From an uncultured bacterium (GTDB lineage Bacteria; Planctomycetota; UBA1135; GCA-002686595): a DNA stretch of 62,927 nucleotides. A program made the position numbers and the translations under genes. The stretch spans positions 1-62,927 of the forward strand of contig CALEMP010000129.1 of NCBI GenBank assembly GCA_937910685.1. The letters run 5' to 3'. Under the pieces are notes generated by a model that saw only the letters and a list, made by a program, of their open reading frames with translations, had not been told where the DNA came from and did not search any database. Positions 1 through 9,316 of the stretch are shown here, piece by piece (the stretch's first letter is position 1; each line of letters starts with the position of its first letter).

Positions 1-30
1 GGGGGGGGGCGGGGGGTGGGGTGGGTGCGG
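1..30. repeat. G-rich low-complexity tract at window edge
   Basis: The first 30 bases are almost only G, with runs of nine and six. No gene is visible in bases 1-171 beyond this tract and a possible promoter before the TonB gene. The run could be genuine or an assembly/sequencing artefact at a contig end. Confidence 0.6.
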
Positions 31-171
31 ATAAGGGTGCCTTGAGAACACATCCAGGCCGATTTCTGCCCTCCCAACGCCCTCTTCCCCCCGCCGGTTC
101 ATGGGCACAGGTGAAAAGCAGCCAAGATCAACAGAACCGACCCCGACCGCAGTGCGTAGATTATCCAGTCC

Positions 172-954
172 ATGCCCCGCACGAACCAATCCCCCGGGGA
201 TCCCCATCAGGGATCCTCTCCCAGCCACCCGGCTCCCCAAAAGGGGCTTGGTCAGCGACCTATTGCGGCCTCCCTCGGCTTGCATTTGTTCGTGCTAGGA
301 GCCCTCGTGGGCTGGATTCCATTTGTGCCCTACACCGCCACGGGCACGAATCAGAACAAGCCGGCTACCCGCGTGCTTCCGTTTCAAGAGCCCCGCCCGG
401 AGGTATTGGAGCTACCTCCGAGGCCTACCGAGACCTTGGCGCCCCTCACGGAGACTTCGGATGATTCGTTGGAGGATCTCGATGCCCTTGTTTTCCCCGA
501 AGCGGAGCCCCCCTTTCCCACAGAAGACCTCCCAGCTCCCCGCCCCCGGGACCTGGCACCTTCGGCGGTTCCGGATCCCTTCGCATCTGCAGACCCGCAC
601 CTGCGCCTGACCCCGGAGTTGATTCCCGAGGTCGTTGAGCCTGAGCCCGAGGTTCCTCGGGGTCAGGAGGCCCAGCTCGCCATGCCAACCGAAGTTGCCG
701 GCGAGTGCGAAGCTCCGCGTTATCCCGCTTGGGCCGCTCGCGAAAAGATCTCCGCCGAAGTGCGCCTAGCCATCACGGTGGGCATCGACGGTAATGTGCG
801 CGGCGTAGAGATCATTTCCTCCAATGGTCATCGCGCCCTGATCGAACAAGCCGCCCGCGCGGTCTGGTCCTGGCGCTACAGCCCGGCCGTGCGCGATGGA
901 GAGTCGGTGGAATGCGTGGTCCACAAGACGATTGTCTACGTGCCCGATCTATGA
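172..954 (+). CDS. TonB family energy-transducing protein
   Basis: A 260-residue protein with classic TonB layout: a short cytoplasmic N-terminus, one membrane segment at about residues 31-53, a long Pro/Glu-rich periplasmic spacer (about 60-180), and a C-terminal TonB domain from about residue 185 (PRYPAWAARE, then a beta-strand region ending VHKTIVYVPDL). TonB proteins pass proton-motive force from ExbB/ExbD to outer-membrane receptors. No exbB/exbD lies in this window. A -10-like TAGATT at 157-162 precedes the ATG by 9 nt. It is convergent with the next gene and their ends overlap by 19 nt. The specific receptor partner cannot be inferred. Confidence 0.85.
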   Translation: MPRTNQSPGDPHQGSSPSHPAPQKGLGQRPIAASLGLHLFVLGALVGWIPFVPYTATGTNQNKPATRVLPFQEPRPEVLELPPRPTETLAPLTETSDDSLEDLDALVFPEAEPPFPTEDLPAPRPRDLAPSAVPDPFASADPHLRLTPELIPEVVEPEPEVPRGQEAQLAMPTEVAGECEAPRYPAWAAREKISAEVRLAITVGIDGNVRGVEIISSNGHRALIEQAARAVWSWRYSPAVRDGESVECVVHKTIVYVPDL

Positions 955-1424
955 AGAAATCCTGAACGGGCGGCAAGCTCGGTGGATGAGCGGCTCTTTT
1001 GGTCTCCAAGGAAAAGGACTTGGCCTTGGATCGATGCCATTTGTTCGGCCTCTGGGACGGTGGCTAGGGTCCGGTCGGTACCTTTGATCAACGCTTGGGG
1101 CCGCAGCAGATCGATCAGATCGTGGGCCGTGGGAGCGTCGAAGCTGGTGACGAGATCCACGCAGCGCAGGGCCGCAAGAAGTTCGGCGCGTTCATTGAGC
1201 GGCACCAGGGGCCGGCCCTCGCCTTTGAGACCGCGGACGCTGGCGTCGGTGTTGAGTGCGACCACGATGTGGTCCACGTGTTCGCGGGCGGCAATCAACA
1301 TGCGTACATGGCCCACATGCAAAAGATCAAAGCAGCCTACCGCGAGGCCGATCGTGGGGGACTGGGCGAGTTGAGCCAGGTGCTCTTGAGCACTGGCGGC
1401 ATCGAGCAGAATCGGGGCGCTCAC
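936..1424 (-). CDS. Cytidylyltransferase-fold nucleotidyltransferase (HldE C-terminal/RfaE2-like)
   Basis: A 162-residue single-domain nucleotidyltransferase. The HxGH signature is H36-V-G-H39 within GCFDLLHVGH, and an RSSTELAAR segment near residue 145 matches the second nucleotide-binding motif of the family. Relatives transfer a nucleotidyl group to a phosphorylated substrate, for example ADP-heptose formation by RfaE2; phosphopantetheine or glycerol-3-phosphate transferases are related folds. It is the last gene of a four-gene minus-strand cassette and overlaps its upstream neighbour by exactly 4 nt. No HldE kinase domain is fused or nearby, so LPS heptose synthesis is not demonstrated and the substrate is unknown. 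Confidence 0.8.
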   Translation of the reverse strand: MSAPILLDAASAQEHLAQLAQSPTIGLAVGCFDLLHVGHVRMLIAAREHVDHIVVALNTDASVRGLKGEGRPLVPLNERAELLAALRCVDLVTSFDAPTAHDLIDLLRPQALIKGTDRTLATVPEAEQMASIQGQVLFLGDQKSRSSTELAARSGFLHRSGT

Positions 1425-2635
1425 AGGAATGGATCCCCCGCTTCAAGAGCGTCGGGAATCGGTAAACTCGGGTCTTGGACGAGCTCTTCGATCCACCAGT
1501 TCACCGAATGGTAGAGGCAGGTAACTGAGGCGCATTCAACGGAGGCATCAAAGGTCTCAATCAATTTTTCCGTGGCGGCGCGGGTCTGGGTGCGGGATTC
1601 CTCCGTTGCCCATGCGTTGGCCGGACCGACGCGTGCCTTTTCCACTCCGCGGTGGGCGGGGCAGTTGTAAACGCCCATGGGCGAGAGCACTTGGCGTAGT
1701 GCCTGCATGTGACAGGTCTTGGGTTGGCGGGTGGCTTCCTCCCAGTTGCCCTCTTCGAGCAGGGAGAGGTTGATGCTTTCGTAGATGGAAAATGTGTCGT
1801 CTTCCAGTTCACGGGCGCGGTTGACTTGACTGCGGATACGCTGGGCCACCGCTTGGGTTTGAGCGGCCATGGAGCTTGGGTCCATGACTTCTGCTCCGTC
1901 TTCGGTGCGCCCCAAAACCGGCTTGTAGCCGATGTAATGGAAGCCCGATTGCTTGGCGCGTTGGGCGGCGGAGAAGATTTCGTCCACGTTCTCCAAGATG
2001 GTTTCGTCGTCCCGCGAGGCACCTTCCCAGGTGACCACGAAACTGAATCCCAGGGTGACCTCTGGGCCAGCGGCACGCATGTCTTTCACTGACGAGCAGA
2101 TCTTGTCCAAGGTTAGGTTGGGATCGTTGGGCCGGTGCATGGCGCGGAACAAGTCGTTGGATCCCGCGTCGAGGCTGAGACGAATCCAATCGCCCTTTTC
2201 CATCTCGCTTGCCGCTTGGATCAAACGATCTGGGCGGCTGCCGTTGGAGACAATCGCCAGGGCGAGGCCCAGGTCGCGCTTGATGAAACGCACCACTTCG
2301 TCAAACATGGGATGCAGACTAGGTTCACCGCCGCCAATCAAAATCACCGAGGCCAGACCTCTCTCGCTCATGGCGCTCAAGGAATCCAAGAGTTCACGAT
2401 CCACATGGCGCTCGCGGCCATTGAGCACATCCCAGTCGATGCAGTGAGTGCAACGGAAGTTGCAGGCGGTGGTCAGGTCCAGGTTGATCGAGATCGGAGC
2501 CTGGGGCGGGATCGAAGGGGCGTCAGCTGGATCGCCCTCTTGGATCGCCCGGCGCCACTCCACATAGGAGGCCAGAGTGGGCTGCGCTTTCTCGCCACAG
2601 AGTTTGCGGGTGAAGTCGTGAATCGCGTGGGTCAT
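1421..2635 (-). CDS. Radical SAM enzyme
   Basis: A 404-residue radical SAM protein. The [4Fe-4S] motif CNFRCTHC supplies C58, C62 and C65, and GGGEPSLHP (about 101-109) is the GGE-type SAM-binding motif. More cysteines lie in the C-terminal third (PKTCHMQ, YNCPAHRG, CASVTCLYH), which could bind an auxiliary cluster as in SPASM or twitch proteins; this part is inference. It sits third in a cassette with a Nudix hydrolase, a GFO/IDH/MocA-like oxidoreductase and a nucleotidyltransferase, with 4-nt overlaps on both sides, implying translational coupling and a shared pathway. The substrate is not recognisable. Confidence 0.88.
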   Translation of the reverse strand: MTHAIHDFTRKLCGEKAQPTLASYVEWRRAIQEGDPADAPSIPPQAPISINLDLTTACNFRCTHCIDWDVLNGRERHVDRELLDSLSAMSERGLASVILIGGGEPSLHPMFDEVVRFIKRDLGLALAIVSNGSRPDRLIQAASEMEKGDWIRLSLDAGSNDLFRAMHRPNDPNLTLDKICSSVKDMRAAGPEVTLGFSFVVTWEGASRDDETILENVDEIFSAAQRAKQSGFHYIGYKPVLGRTEDGAEVMDPSSMAAQTQAVAQRIRSQVNRARELEDDTFSIYESINLSLLEEGNWEEATRQPKTCHMQALRQVLSPMGVYNCPAHRGVEKARVGPANAWATEESRTQTRAATEKLIETFDASVECASVTCLYHSVNWWIEELVQDPSLPIPDALEAGDPFL

Positions 2636-3579
2636 GGCAGAGTGATCAGGGCGTTTTGGATCAGAGCGTCGAAGAGGGCCGCCCGCTGGATCATTGGGCT
2701 TGGAGGGGGGGGCTCTGAGCCCCCGATTGTAGCGCGCAGGAGGCCGGAAAAATGGGCTAAGTGCGTGGTCAAGGGGTCGGGGATCGGGAACATCTCCTCC
2801 CCGAGGCGAAATCCCATGCTGTAGTCCTCAGGGTTGACCTCGCGGTGCGCACGCAGGCCGTCGAACTCGATCCAGGCGGGACGCGGGCGGGCATCGCTGC
2901 AGGCGAGTTCGATAGACACGGAGATCGTCCGCTGCTGAGCCATCGCATCAAACTGCACGGTGACTGCTTCTTGTCCCGGGCTCCAATCCCATCTGGGCCG
3001 ACCAAAGCTCAGCTCGCTGCCGAGGCACTCTTGCAAGAGGCTAATCGGGTGGGAGAGGGACTCTTCCAACAGAACCATCCCCCGGCCCTCGGGCGCAAGA
3101 CCCATGGCAAAAGAGGTTTTGGGTGCTCCCGCAAAGCGTGGGTCCTGTTGCGCCAGGGACTCCAAGGCCGCAGGCCACTGACAATTCTCCAGCAGCAGCA
3201 GGTTGCGTTCCTCGAACGAGCGTAGGAGCGTTTCGGGGGAGTCCCCCTGAATCAGAAGAGGTTTCTCGCAAAGCACATGCAGGTTGGCCTCTAGCGCCAG
3301 CCCTAGATGCTCTGCGTGGGATTGTGCGGGGCTCAAGATCGCAACCCCGTCGAGCTCCAGTCCCGCGGCCAATAACTCGGCCGCCGAACCATACCCCTCT
3401 GCGTCCACGTCAAAAGACAGGAGTTGTCTGCGGGCTTCCTCGACGGTCGCTGGACTGGAGGTGCAAAAGCCCACCACATTGCAACCCGCCGCCGTCAGGT
3501 CACGGGCCACGAAGGGACCTAAGCCCTGGCGCGCGCGCCGTGCGCCGATGATGCCCATACGCGGAGCCCGTTCCATCAT
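2632..3579 (-). CDS. GFO/IDH/MocA-like oxidoreductase
   Basis: A 315-residue protein with an N-terminal Rossmann fold (MGIIGARRARQGLGPFVARD, from residue 8) and the EKP signature at about 105-107 (LCEKPLL), as in GFO/IDH/MocA sugar dehydrogenases. The nucleotide-binding loop GARRARQG is not the usual GxGxxG, so cofactor binding may differ. The C-terminal half is more divergent. Family members oxidise or reduce sugars, inositols or nucleotide sugars with NAD(P). The gene overlaps both neighbours by 4 nt in a minus-strand cassette, which suggests a sugar or nucleotide-sugar step, but this is inference. Confidence 0.7.
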   Translation of the reverse strand: MMERAPRMGIIGARRARQGLGPFVARDLTAAGCNVVGFCTSSPATVEEARRQLLSFDVDAEGYGSAAELLAAGLELDGVAILSPAQSHAEHLGLALEANLHVLCEKPLLIQGDSPETLLRSFEERNLLLLENCQWPAALESLAQQDPRFAGAPKTSFAMGLAPEGRGMVLLEESLSHPISLLQECLGSELSFGRPRWDWSPGQEAVTVQFDAMAQQRTISVSIELACSDARPRPAWIEFDGLRAHREVNPEDYSMGFRLGEEMFPIPDPLTTHLAHFSGLLRATIGGSEPPPPSPMIQRAALFDALIQNALITLP

Positions 3580-4415
3580 GAACGGTCCTCGCCCAGTCCT
3601 AGTTGCTGGTAGCGGCCGCGTAGATCTTCGGGCAGATCCTTTGCGTAGAGCCCCAGCTCGGGGATGTAGCCCAGGTGGCTTGCCAGTCGCAAGAGGCCCA
3701 CTTCGGTTTTGAGATCCGGGATTTGGCCTTCACGACAGGCGCGAATCGCTTCGCCGAGCTCCATGAACAGGATCCGACTCCACTCTTCCATGATCGATCC
3801 ATCCCCCGTGGCAGCGGCGGCGTCTGCCTGGTCCAGGACCACTTCGCCCGCTTGAAAGAGCACCTTTTCGTCTCCGGCTCCGGGGCTGGCAAACGATCCT
3901 GCTCCCAGTTCACAAAACGCATGGAGGGGTGCATCGAGCCCGGCCTCTTCTAGGGTCTCCGCTTGGGCCCGCAGGGCGAGGCCCGCTTGGCCGGGGGGGT
4001 CGCTGGCTTCCACCATGCCCGCCACCAATTCGATCACACCGTCGAATTCTTGAGGGTCGGGGTGCACCAGATCCCGGGTGCGGCGGAGGTAGATCGGCAC
4101 CCGGATCGATTCGCGCAGGAGCACGCGAATGGTGCCGGCGGCCGTGCGCTCGAAGAGCACCGCCGCCACCGCGTCGCTTCCGGGCCGCCGGAGCACATCG
4201 CAGGGGTAGGGCTCGGAATGGCTGCCGTCTGCGTAGAGGTTGCGCACGGTCAATCGCTCGATACGCAAATACCCCTCGTGGGCCAAGCTGCCCTGAGTGC
4301 GGTCTTCGACGATTTCGACGGACTTCAATTCGCGGGGGGAGGACACGTTGGATTCAGAGTGATTGCCCCCTTGGGGCATAGGACTGGGGTCGGACACGGG
4401 GCAGATGATCCCCAT
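3576..4415 (-). CDS. Nudix hydrolase
   Basis: A 279-residue protein, probably the first gene of the four-gene minus-strand cassette. The Nudix box is present but interrupted: the glycine part is at about 132-145 and the metal-binding helix reads AETLEEAGL at 152-160, keeping the EExG glutamates but with Ala where the Arg of REUxEExGU is expected. Long-form Nudix enzymes of this kind include ADP-ribose and nucleotide-sugar pyrophosphatases. A second in-frame Met at residue 13 may be the real start, since residues 1-12 look unlike a folded domain. It overlaps the next gene by 4 nt. Confidence 0.8.
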   Translation of the reverse strand: MGIICPVSDPSPMPQGGNHSESNVSSPRELKSVEIVEDRTQGSLAHEGYLRIERLTVRNLYADGSHSEPYPCDVLRRPGSDAVAAVLFERTAAGTIRVLLRESIRVPIYLRRTRDLVHPDPQEFDGVIELVAGMVEASDPPGQAGLALRAQAETLEEAGLDAPLHAFCELGAGSFASPGAGDEKVLFQAGEVVLDQADAAAATGDGSIMEEWSRILFMELGEAIRACREGQIPDLKTEVGLLRLASHLGYIPELGLYAKDLPEDLRGRYQQLGLGEDRS

Positions 4416-4525
4416 TTTGGCACGGACGTGCCACCCGGCGGAACGGATTCTGTGGCTGGGCTTCGGCTGGGTGGGCCCGAATGTCGATTTATTCCCTAGT
4501 AGAGGGCTGCCACTGCCCCTGCTGA

Positions 4526-5158
4526 ATGCCCATGAGAGCCCGATTGACCTTATCCAGCAAAACCCTGCCCAATCTGTGGTGGGCGCTGACCCTGGGCCTG
4601 CTTTCGGGCTGCTCGGCCACGATCCTGGACCTGCACGAGTCTCTGCTCCCCAGCGGACCGGGCCTTGAGCCCATGCGGCGGGAGCTGGCTCCCCTGCGCG
4701 CGGCCTTCAATCAGCACAAGGATCAGGAGCGCCTGATGATTCTGGTTTCTCCCAGTTGCGGCACCTGCGGCGATTTGCTCGAGACCATCCGCGACTCCTG
4801 GATTCCAGCCAGTAGCAATCGAACAGCCATCTTGGTCTTCCAGCGGGTTTATCCCCAGGATGATGAGGCGCTGGCTTGCAGTCACCTGAGGGGGCTGCCC
4901 ACGGACCGCGTGCATGCTTTCATGGACGAGCAGCGTGTCGCCGCGAGTTGGATGACCCAGGGATGCTTGCCCCTTGGGGTCGGCCGCCATCTGGTGATGA
5001 TCTTTCCCGCGGGGGTTGAGTGGCTAGAGGAAGATCCCGTGCCCAGCGCCTGGTGCCATGCCATGCGCGGCTTAGATGGGAGGCACCGCATCGATGGTCA
5101 GGGGCTTGCCCTGTGGCTTGAAGGGCTTGGGCCCGATGTGGCTCAAGGGCGCCGGTAG
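4526..5158 (+). CDS. Lipoprotein with a thioredoxin-like CxxC motif
   Basis: A 210-residue predicted lipoprotein: an N-terminal hydrophobic segment ends in a lipobox LLSGC with the lipid-modified Cys at 29. A CGTC motif (C78, C81) follows a beta-strand-like MILVSPS, the usual place of the redox pair in thioredoxin folds, so an envelope thiol-redox role is plausible. Other cysteines occur later in the chain. No family assignment is possible by eye. Its 3' end overlaps the convergent gene at 5143-5712 by 16 nt. Confidence 0.65.
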   Translation: MPMRARLTLSSKTLPNLWWALTLGLLSGCSATILDLHESLLPSGPGLEPMRRELAPLRAAFNQHKDQERLMILVSPSCGTCGDLLETIRDSWIPASSNRTAILVFQRVYPQDDEALACSHLRGLPTDRVHAFMDEQRVAASWMTQGCLPLGVGRHLVMIFPAGVEWLEEDPVPSAWCHAMRGLDGRHRIDGQGLALWLEGLGPDVAQGRR

Positions 5159-5712
5159 CGCACCCGCAGAGAGAGGAAACGATTCCCTTCCGGGTCGAAT
5201 CGAAACTGGCGGTACTCCAGGCGATCGGTGCCAATGCTGACGAGTTGTTCTTCTATGGGTGTCCCTTGTAGGGAAGACCCGAGGCTCGCGCTGTCCCCCT
5301 GGGGCTGCTGCCCTTGGGAATACAAGAGCGCATCGCCAGTAGGATTCTCCCAACCCAAAAAGTCGGGCTGCCCGTCCGGGCACGGCCCGAGGATCAAGCG
5401 CCCACGAAAAGCGCCCCCCAAGAGTTCGCCTGTGTGGTGGCCGACCAGTAGGTCGCGCTCGGGATCGAACAGGAAGCGGCATGTACCTTGGGAGCGAATC
5501 GGCTTGGATTCAGCATTTCCAGGCCACCAGCTAGCGTTCCAGTGGAAGGGTCCCGCGAACCGCGCGTGTTGCTCGGGAGCGAAATGTGCCAGGGCATCCG
5601 GGCTGGTGGAGGCACTGGTGGAGGCGAGTGAAGCACAGCCTGAAGTGCCAGTGCAAAGCAAGATCAGGGCGATCCCAGGCCAGGGAATCGCGGCTTGTGA
5701 GGAGGACACCAT
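5143..5712 (-). CDS. Hypothetical lipoprotein
   Basis: A 189-residue protein with a signal peptide and a lipobox ending at Cys26 (GTSGC), followed by a Ser/Thr/Ala-rich linker. The rest is compact and rich in Gly and Arg, with no motif I recognise. It is divergent from gcvP, separated by about 220 bp in which I saw no convincing riboswitch, and its end overlaps the convergent lipoprotein gene at 4526-5158. Function unknown. Confidence 0.6.
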   Translation of the reverse strand: MVSSSQAAIPWPGIALILLCTGTSGCASLASTSASTSPDALAHFAPEQHARFAGPFHWNASWWPGNAESKPIRSQGTCRFLFDPERDLLVGHHTGELLGGAFRGRLILGPCPDGQPDFLGWENPTGDALLYSQGQQPQGDSASLGSSLQGTPIEEQLVSIGTDRLEYRQFRFDPEGNRFLSLRVRYRRP

Positions 5713-5933
5713 GACTTACCCCTCTATCGTCCTGGCCGGTCTGCGAAATCAACAGATCTTGGGAGTTGGCTCTGGGTGGACTAGATTTTGAGGCAGGGTG
5801 GGACTCTCAGCCCCGGATCGGTCCCCTAAGCCCTACAATGCCGCGCCAAATTGGACGCAATGAGTCTTCAGGCAGCGACTTCTGCCCAACCAACCACCTG
5901 TCCTTCACCAAGGCCACATAGGTACCACTCTCC

Positions 5934-8843
5934 GTGAACACCCCCAAGCACCTCGAACCCAGCGACTCCTTCGCTCCGCGTCACCTGGGCCCCGGCCCCT
6001 CCGATCTTGCCCCCATGTTGGAACGGGTCGGCGTCAGCAGCCTTGAGCAGTTGATCGAGGAAACAGTGCCCGCGGGGATTCGCATGAACGGCGAGCTTGA
6101 CCTGCCCCCGGCGCGCAGCGAACACACCGCCATCGGGGTTCTTGCGGAAATGATCGAGGAGAACCAAGTGCACCACTCGTGCATCGGCATGGGTTACTCG
6201 GGGACCATCACGCCGCCGGTGGTTCTGCGTAACGTGCTGGAAAACCCGTCTTGGTATACCCAGTACACGCCCTATCAAGCGGAGATCAGTCAAGGCCGAT
6301 TGGAGGCCCTCTTGGTCTATCAAACCATGGTCGCAGATCTTTGCGGTTTGGAGTTGGCCAACGCATCCCTCTTGGACGAGGGCACCGCCGCAGCGGAAGC
6401 CATGGCCTTGTGCTGGGCCAGCGGACGCCGCAAGCGCAGCCGTTTTGTGGTCAGCGATCGCTGTCATCCCCAATCGATTGCTGTGATTCAAACCCGGGCA
6501 CAGGCGATCGGCATTGTGATCGACGTGACGGATCTTGCCAACGCGGACTTGAGCGATGCTTGCGGAGTATTGGCTCAGTATCCAGATACCTATGGCAAGG
6601 CCGAAGGGCTCGAGCCCCTGGTCGCACGAGCCCACGAAGCTGGCGCACTGGTGGTGGTGGCGACGGATCTGCTGGCCTTGACCCTGCTCCAGTCACCTGG
6701 GGACGCGGGAGCCGACGTGGCCATCGGTACCTCCCAACGCTTTGGTGTCCCCATGGGTAATGGCGGACCCCACGCGGCTTTCTTTGCCACCAGCGATAAG
6801 TACAAGCGACTGATTCCCGGCCGCATCATCGGGATCTCGAAAGATGCCCACGGTGGCCGCGCCCTGCGCATGGCTTTGCAAACCCGTGAGCAGCACATTC
6901 GTCGGGACAAGGCCACGAGCAACGTCTGTACCGCCCAGGTTCTGCTGGCGATCATGGCAGCCATGTATGGCGTCTGGCACGGACCGGATGGTCTGCGGCG
7001 CATCGCCCAGCGAGTGCGTGGCTTGACCCTTTCCCTGCGCGCGGCTCTTGGTGCCGCGGGCCTGAGTACGGGCTCTGACGAGGTCTTTGACACCCTGCGG
7101 GTGGATGTGGGCAAGGGCCGTGCCAGCGAAATTCACGCCGCCGCGCGTAAGGCAGGTTTCAACCTGCGTGAAATCGACGGGGACTCGGTGGGGGTGTCCC
7201 TTGACGAGACCACGACCGTGGCCCATGTGCGCGCAATTCTGCAGGCATTGGTCGGAAGCGACGGGGACCTAGATGCTCACTTGGAGGCGGCACCGGAGGA
7301 CTATCCCAAAGGCCTTCAGCGCACCAGCGAGTACCTGACCCATGAGGTCTTCAGTAGCTACCACGCAGAGCATGAGATGCTGCGCTGGATCCATCGTTTG
7401 GCCGCAAAGGATCTGTCCTTGAGCACATCGATGATTCCTTTGGGCTCTTGCACCATGAAGCTCAACGCCACCAGCGAGATGCTGCCGGTTACCTGGTCCA
7501 AGGTCTGCAACATTCATCCCTTCGCGCCCCAGGATCAAACCAAGGGTTACGCCCACATGTTGAGCGACTTGGAGAAATGGCTGGCGGAAATTACCGGTTT
7601 CGCAGCCACCAGCCTGCAACCCAACGCGGGTTCCCAGGGCGAACTCTCGGGCATGTTGGTGATCCGTGCTTATCACAAATCCCGCGGGGAAGGGCAGCGC
7701 GATGTGTGCTTGATCCCGACCTCGGCCCACGGCACGAATCCCGCTTCGGCGGTGATGGCTGGCATGAAGGTCGTGGCGGTTGCTTGCGACGATGCGGGCA
7801 ACATCGATGTGGCTGATCTGCGGGCCAAGGCCGAAAAGCACGCTCCGCAGCTTGCGGCCCTGATGGTGACCTATCCTTCGACCCACGGGGTCTTTGAAGA
7901 GAGCATCGCCGTGATCTGTGATGCAGTGCACGAGAACGGTGGTCAGGTGTACATGGACGGGGCCAACATGAACGCCCAGGTGGGTCTGTGTCGGCCCGGC
8001 GACTTTGGCCCCGATGTGTGCCACTTGAACTTGCACAAGACCTTTGCGATTCCCCACGGGGGAGGCGGTCCGGGTATGGGTCCGATTTGCGTGGGCGCGC
8101 ACCTAGCGGATTTCCTGCCTAATCACCCTCTTGCGGAAAATGTGGGAGGCCGCAATTCCTGCGGCACGATCTCCGCTGCACCCTACGGCAGCGCGGCGGT
8201 CCTGCCCATCACCTGGATGTACATCGCCATGTTGGGCCCCCAGGGTGTGCGTCAGTGCAGCGAGATTGCGATTCTCTCTGCCAACTACATGGCCGCGCGC
8301 CTGAAGGATCACTACCCCGTGCTGTTCACGGGCGCCAAGGGCCGGGTGGCCCACGAGTTCATCATCGATTTGCGAGGCATTGAAAAGGATGCGGGTGTTT
8401 CCGGCGAGGACGTAGCCAAGCGTTTGATGGACTATGGTTTCCACGCGCCTACCATGTCGTTCCCGGTGACCGGCACCTTGATGATCGAGCCCACCGAGAG
8501 CGAATCACGCGCCGAGCTCGATCGCTTCTGCGACGCCTTGATCTCCATTCGCGGAGAAATCACCCAGGTGCAAGCGGGCACTTGGCCAGCGGACAACAAT
8601 CCCCTGTGCAACGCGCCGCACACCGCCGTTTGTGTGATGGGTGACGATTGGCAGTATCCCTACCCCCGCGAGCTTGCCGCCTATCCCGCGGCCTGGACCC
8701 GGGATCACAAGTACTGGCCCACGGTCAGTCGCATCGATAATGGATTTGGGGATCGCAACTTGATCTGTTCCTGTCCGCCGATGGAGGAATTGGCGGCTCC
8801 GGAAACCGACACCGCCTGCGGCCTGGAGTCCAGTTCGTGCTGA
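5934..8843 (+). CDS. gcvP: Glycine dehydrogenase (decarboxylating), P-protein
   Basis: A 969-residue full-length P-protein of the glycine cleavage system, which decarboxylates glycine with pyridoxal phosphate and passes the aminomethyl group to the lipoyl H-protein. Both halves that are separate GcvPA and GcvPB subunits in some bacteria are fused here. The PLP lysine is K702 in NLHKTFAIPHG, followed by the glycine-rich GGGGPGMGPI. The start is GTG at 5934. No gcvT or gcvH is adjacent; instead a small hypothetical gene overlaps its stop codon, so the other subunits must be elsewhere. Confidence 0.97.
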   Translation: MNTPKHLEPSDSFAPRHLGPGPSDLAPMLERVGVSSLEQLIEETVPAGIRMNGELDLPPARSEHTAIGVLAEMIEENQVHHSCIGMGYSGTITPPVVLRNVLENPSWYTQYTPYQAEISQGRLEALLVYQTMVADLCGLELANASLLDEGTAAAEAMALCWASGRRKRSRFVVSDRCHPQSIAVIQTRAQAIGIVIDVTDLANADLSDACGVLAQYPDTYGKAEGLEPLVARAHEAGALVVVATDLLALTLLQSPGDAGADVAIGTSQRFGVPMGNGGPHAAFFATSDKYKRLIPGRIIGISKDAHGGRALRMALQTREQHIRRDKATSNVCTAQVLLAIMAAMYGVWHGPDGLRRIAQRVRGLTLSLRAALGAAGLSTGSDEVFDTLRVDVGKGRASEIHAAARKAGFNLREIDGDSVGVSLDETTTVAHVRAILQALVGSDGDLDAHLEAAPEDYPKGLQRTSEYLTHEVFSSYHAEHEMLRWIHRLAAKDLSLSTSMIPLGSCTMKLNATSEMLPVTWSKVCNIHPFAPQDQTKGYAHMLSDLEKWLAEITGFAATSLQPNAGSQGELSGMLVIRAYHKSRGEGQRDVCLIPTSAHGTNPASAVMAGMKVVAVACDDAGNIDVADLRAKAEKHAPQLAALMVTYPSTHGVFEESIAVICDAVHENGGQVYMDGANMNAQVGLCRPGDFGPDVCHLNLHKTFAIPHGGGGPGMGPICVGAHLADFLPNHPLAENVGGRNSCGTISAAPYGSAAVLPITWMYIAMLGPQGVRQCSEIAILSANYMAARLKDHYPVLFTGAKGRVAHEFIIDLRGIEKDAGVSGEDVAKRLMDYGFHAPTMSFPVTGTLMIEPTESESRAELDRFCDALISIRGEITQVQAGTWPADNNPLCNAPHTAVCVMGDDWQYPYPRELAAYPAAWTRDHKYWPTVSRIDNGFGDRNLICSCPPMEELAAPETDTACGLESSSC

Positions 8844-9316
8844 TCGCCATGGAAGGGGACGTGCGCCACAAGGCGTTCCACGACCCCAAAAACCAGATCA
8901 TTGATTTGTGGGCGGAGAGCGCCGAGGCTGAGGGGATCGCGGTTGCTTTTGGCGATGCCTTGACCATGGTTGGTGATGACGAGGGGGTCTTTGCCCACTT
9001 GTCTCTGGAGTACGGCAAGCTTTCCATGGGCGACGTCTTGCCCAATCGTCCGAGTGAATGCCCCATGGCGATTTCGGCCGACTTTGAGTTGGATGATTCG
9101 GATGTCATGGACTTCCTGCTCGACTCCACCGAAGGCACCCTGCGCTTTTCCTTCGGCGGGCGCGTACCCCAGGAATGGGCGCGTCTGGGAGAGAATCTGA
9201 TTTGGTTGGGGATCGATGGGGATGGTCGCTTGGCTGCGATGGTCATCGAGGGCATTTCCCGGGACACGGGGGGCAAGGCTCAATGTGCTTGGCTGGCCCA
9301 GATGGGGATCGGTTGA
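8837..9316 (+). CDS. Hypothetical protein coupled to gcvP
   Basis: A 159-residue acidic protein with no recognised motif, signal peptide or membrane segment. A GTG at 8837 would overlap the gcvP stop; an in-frame ATG at 8849 is an alternative start. It lies directly between gcvP and a DinB-like gene, so it is probably co-transcribed with both. Function unknown. Confidence 0.6.
   Translation: MLIAMEGDVRHKAFHDPKNQIIDLWAESAEAEGIAVAFGDALTMVGDDEGVFAHLSLEYGKLSMGDVLPNRPSECPMAISADFELDDSDVMDFLLDSTEGTLRFSFGGRVPQEWARLGENLIWLGIDGDGRLAAMVIEGISRDTGGKAQCAWLAQMGIG

Noticed and set aside
21..464. 147-codon open frame at the left edge
   Set aside because: It overlaps the N-terminal part of the TonB gene in another frame, is Pro/Arg-rich in a way typical of shadows in GC-rich DNA, and starts in a G-run.
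5713..5933. Glycine riboswitch upstream of gcvP
   Set aside because: The position would be right, but I could not draw the conserved tandem-aptamer core in these 221 bases.
7269..8102. 277-codon open frame on the minus strand inside gcvP
   Set aside because: It is the antisense shadow of a strongly conserved gcvP region; its composition shows no domain, and it has no separate promoter or neighbour.
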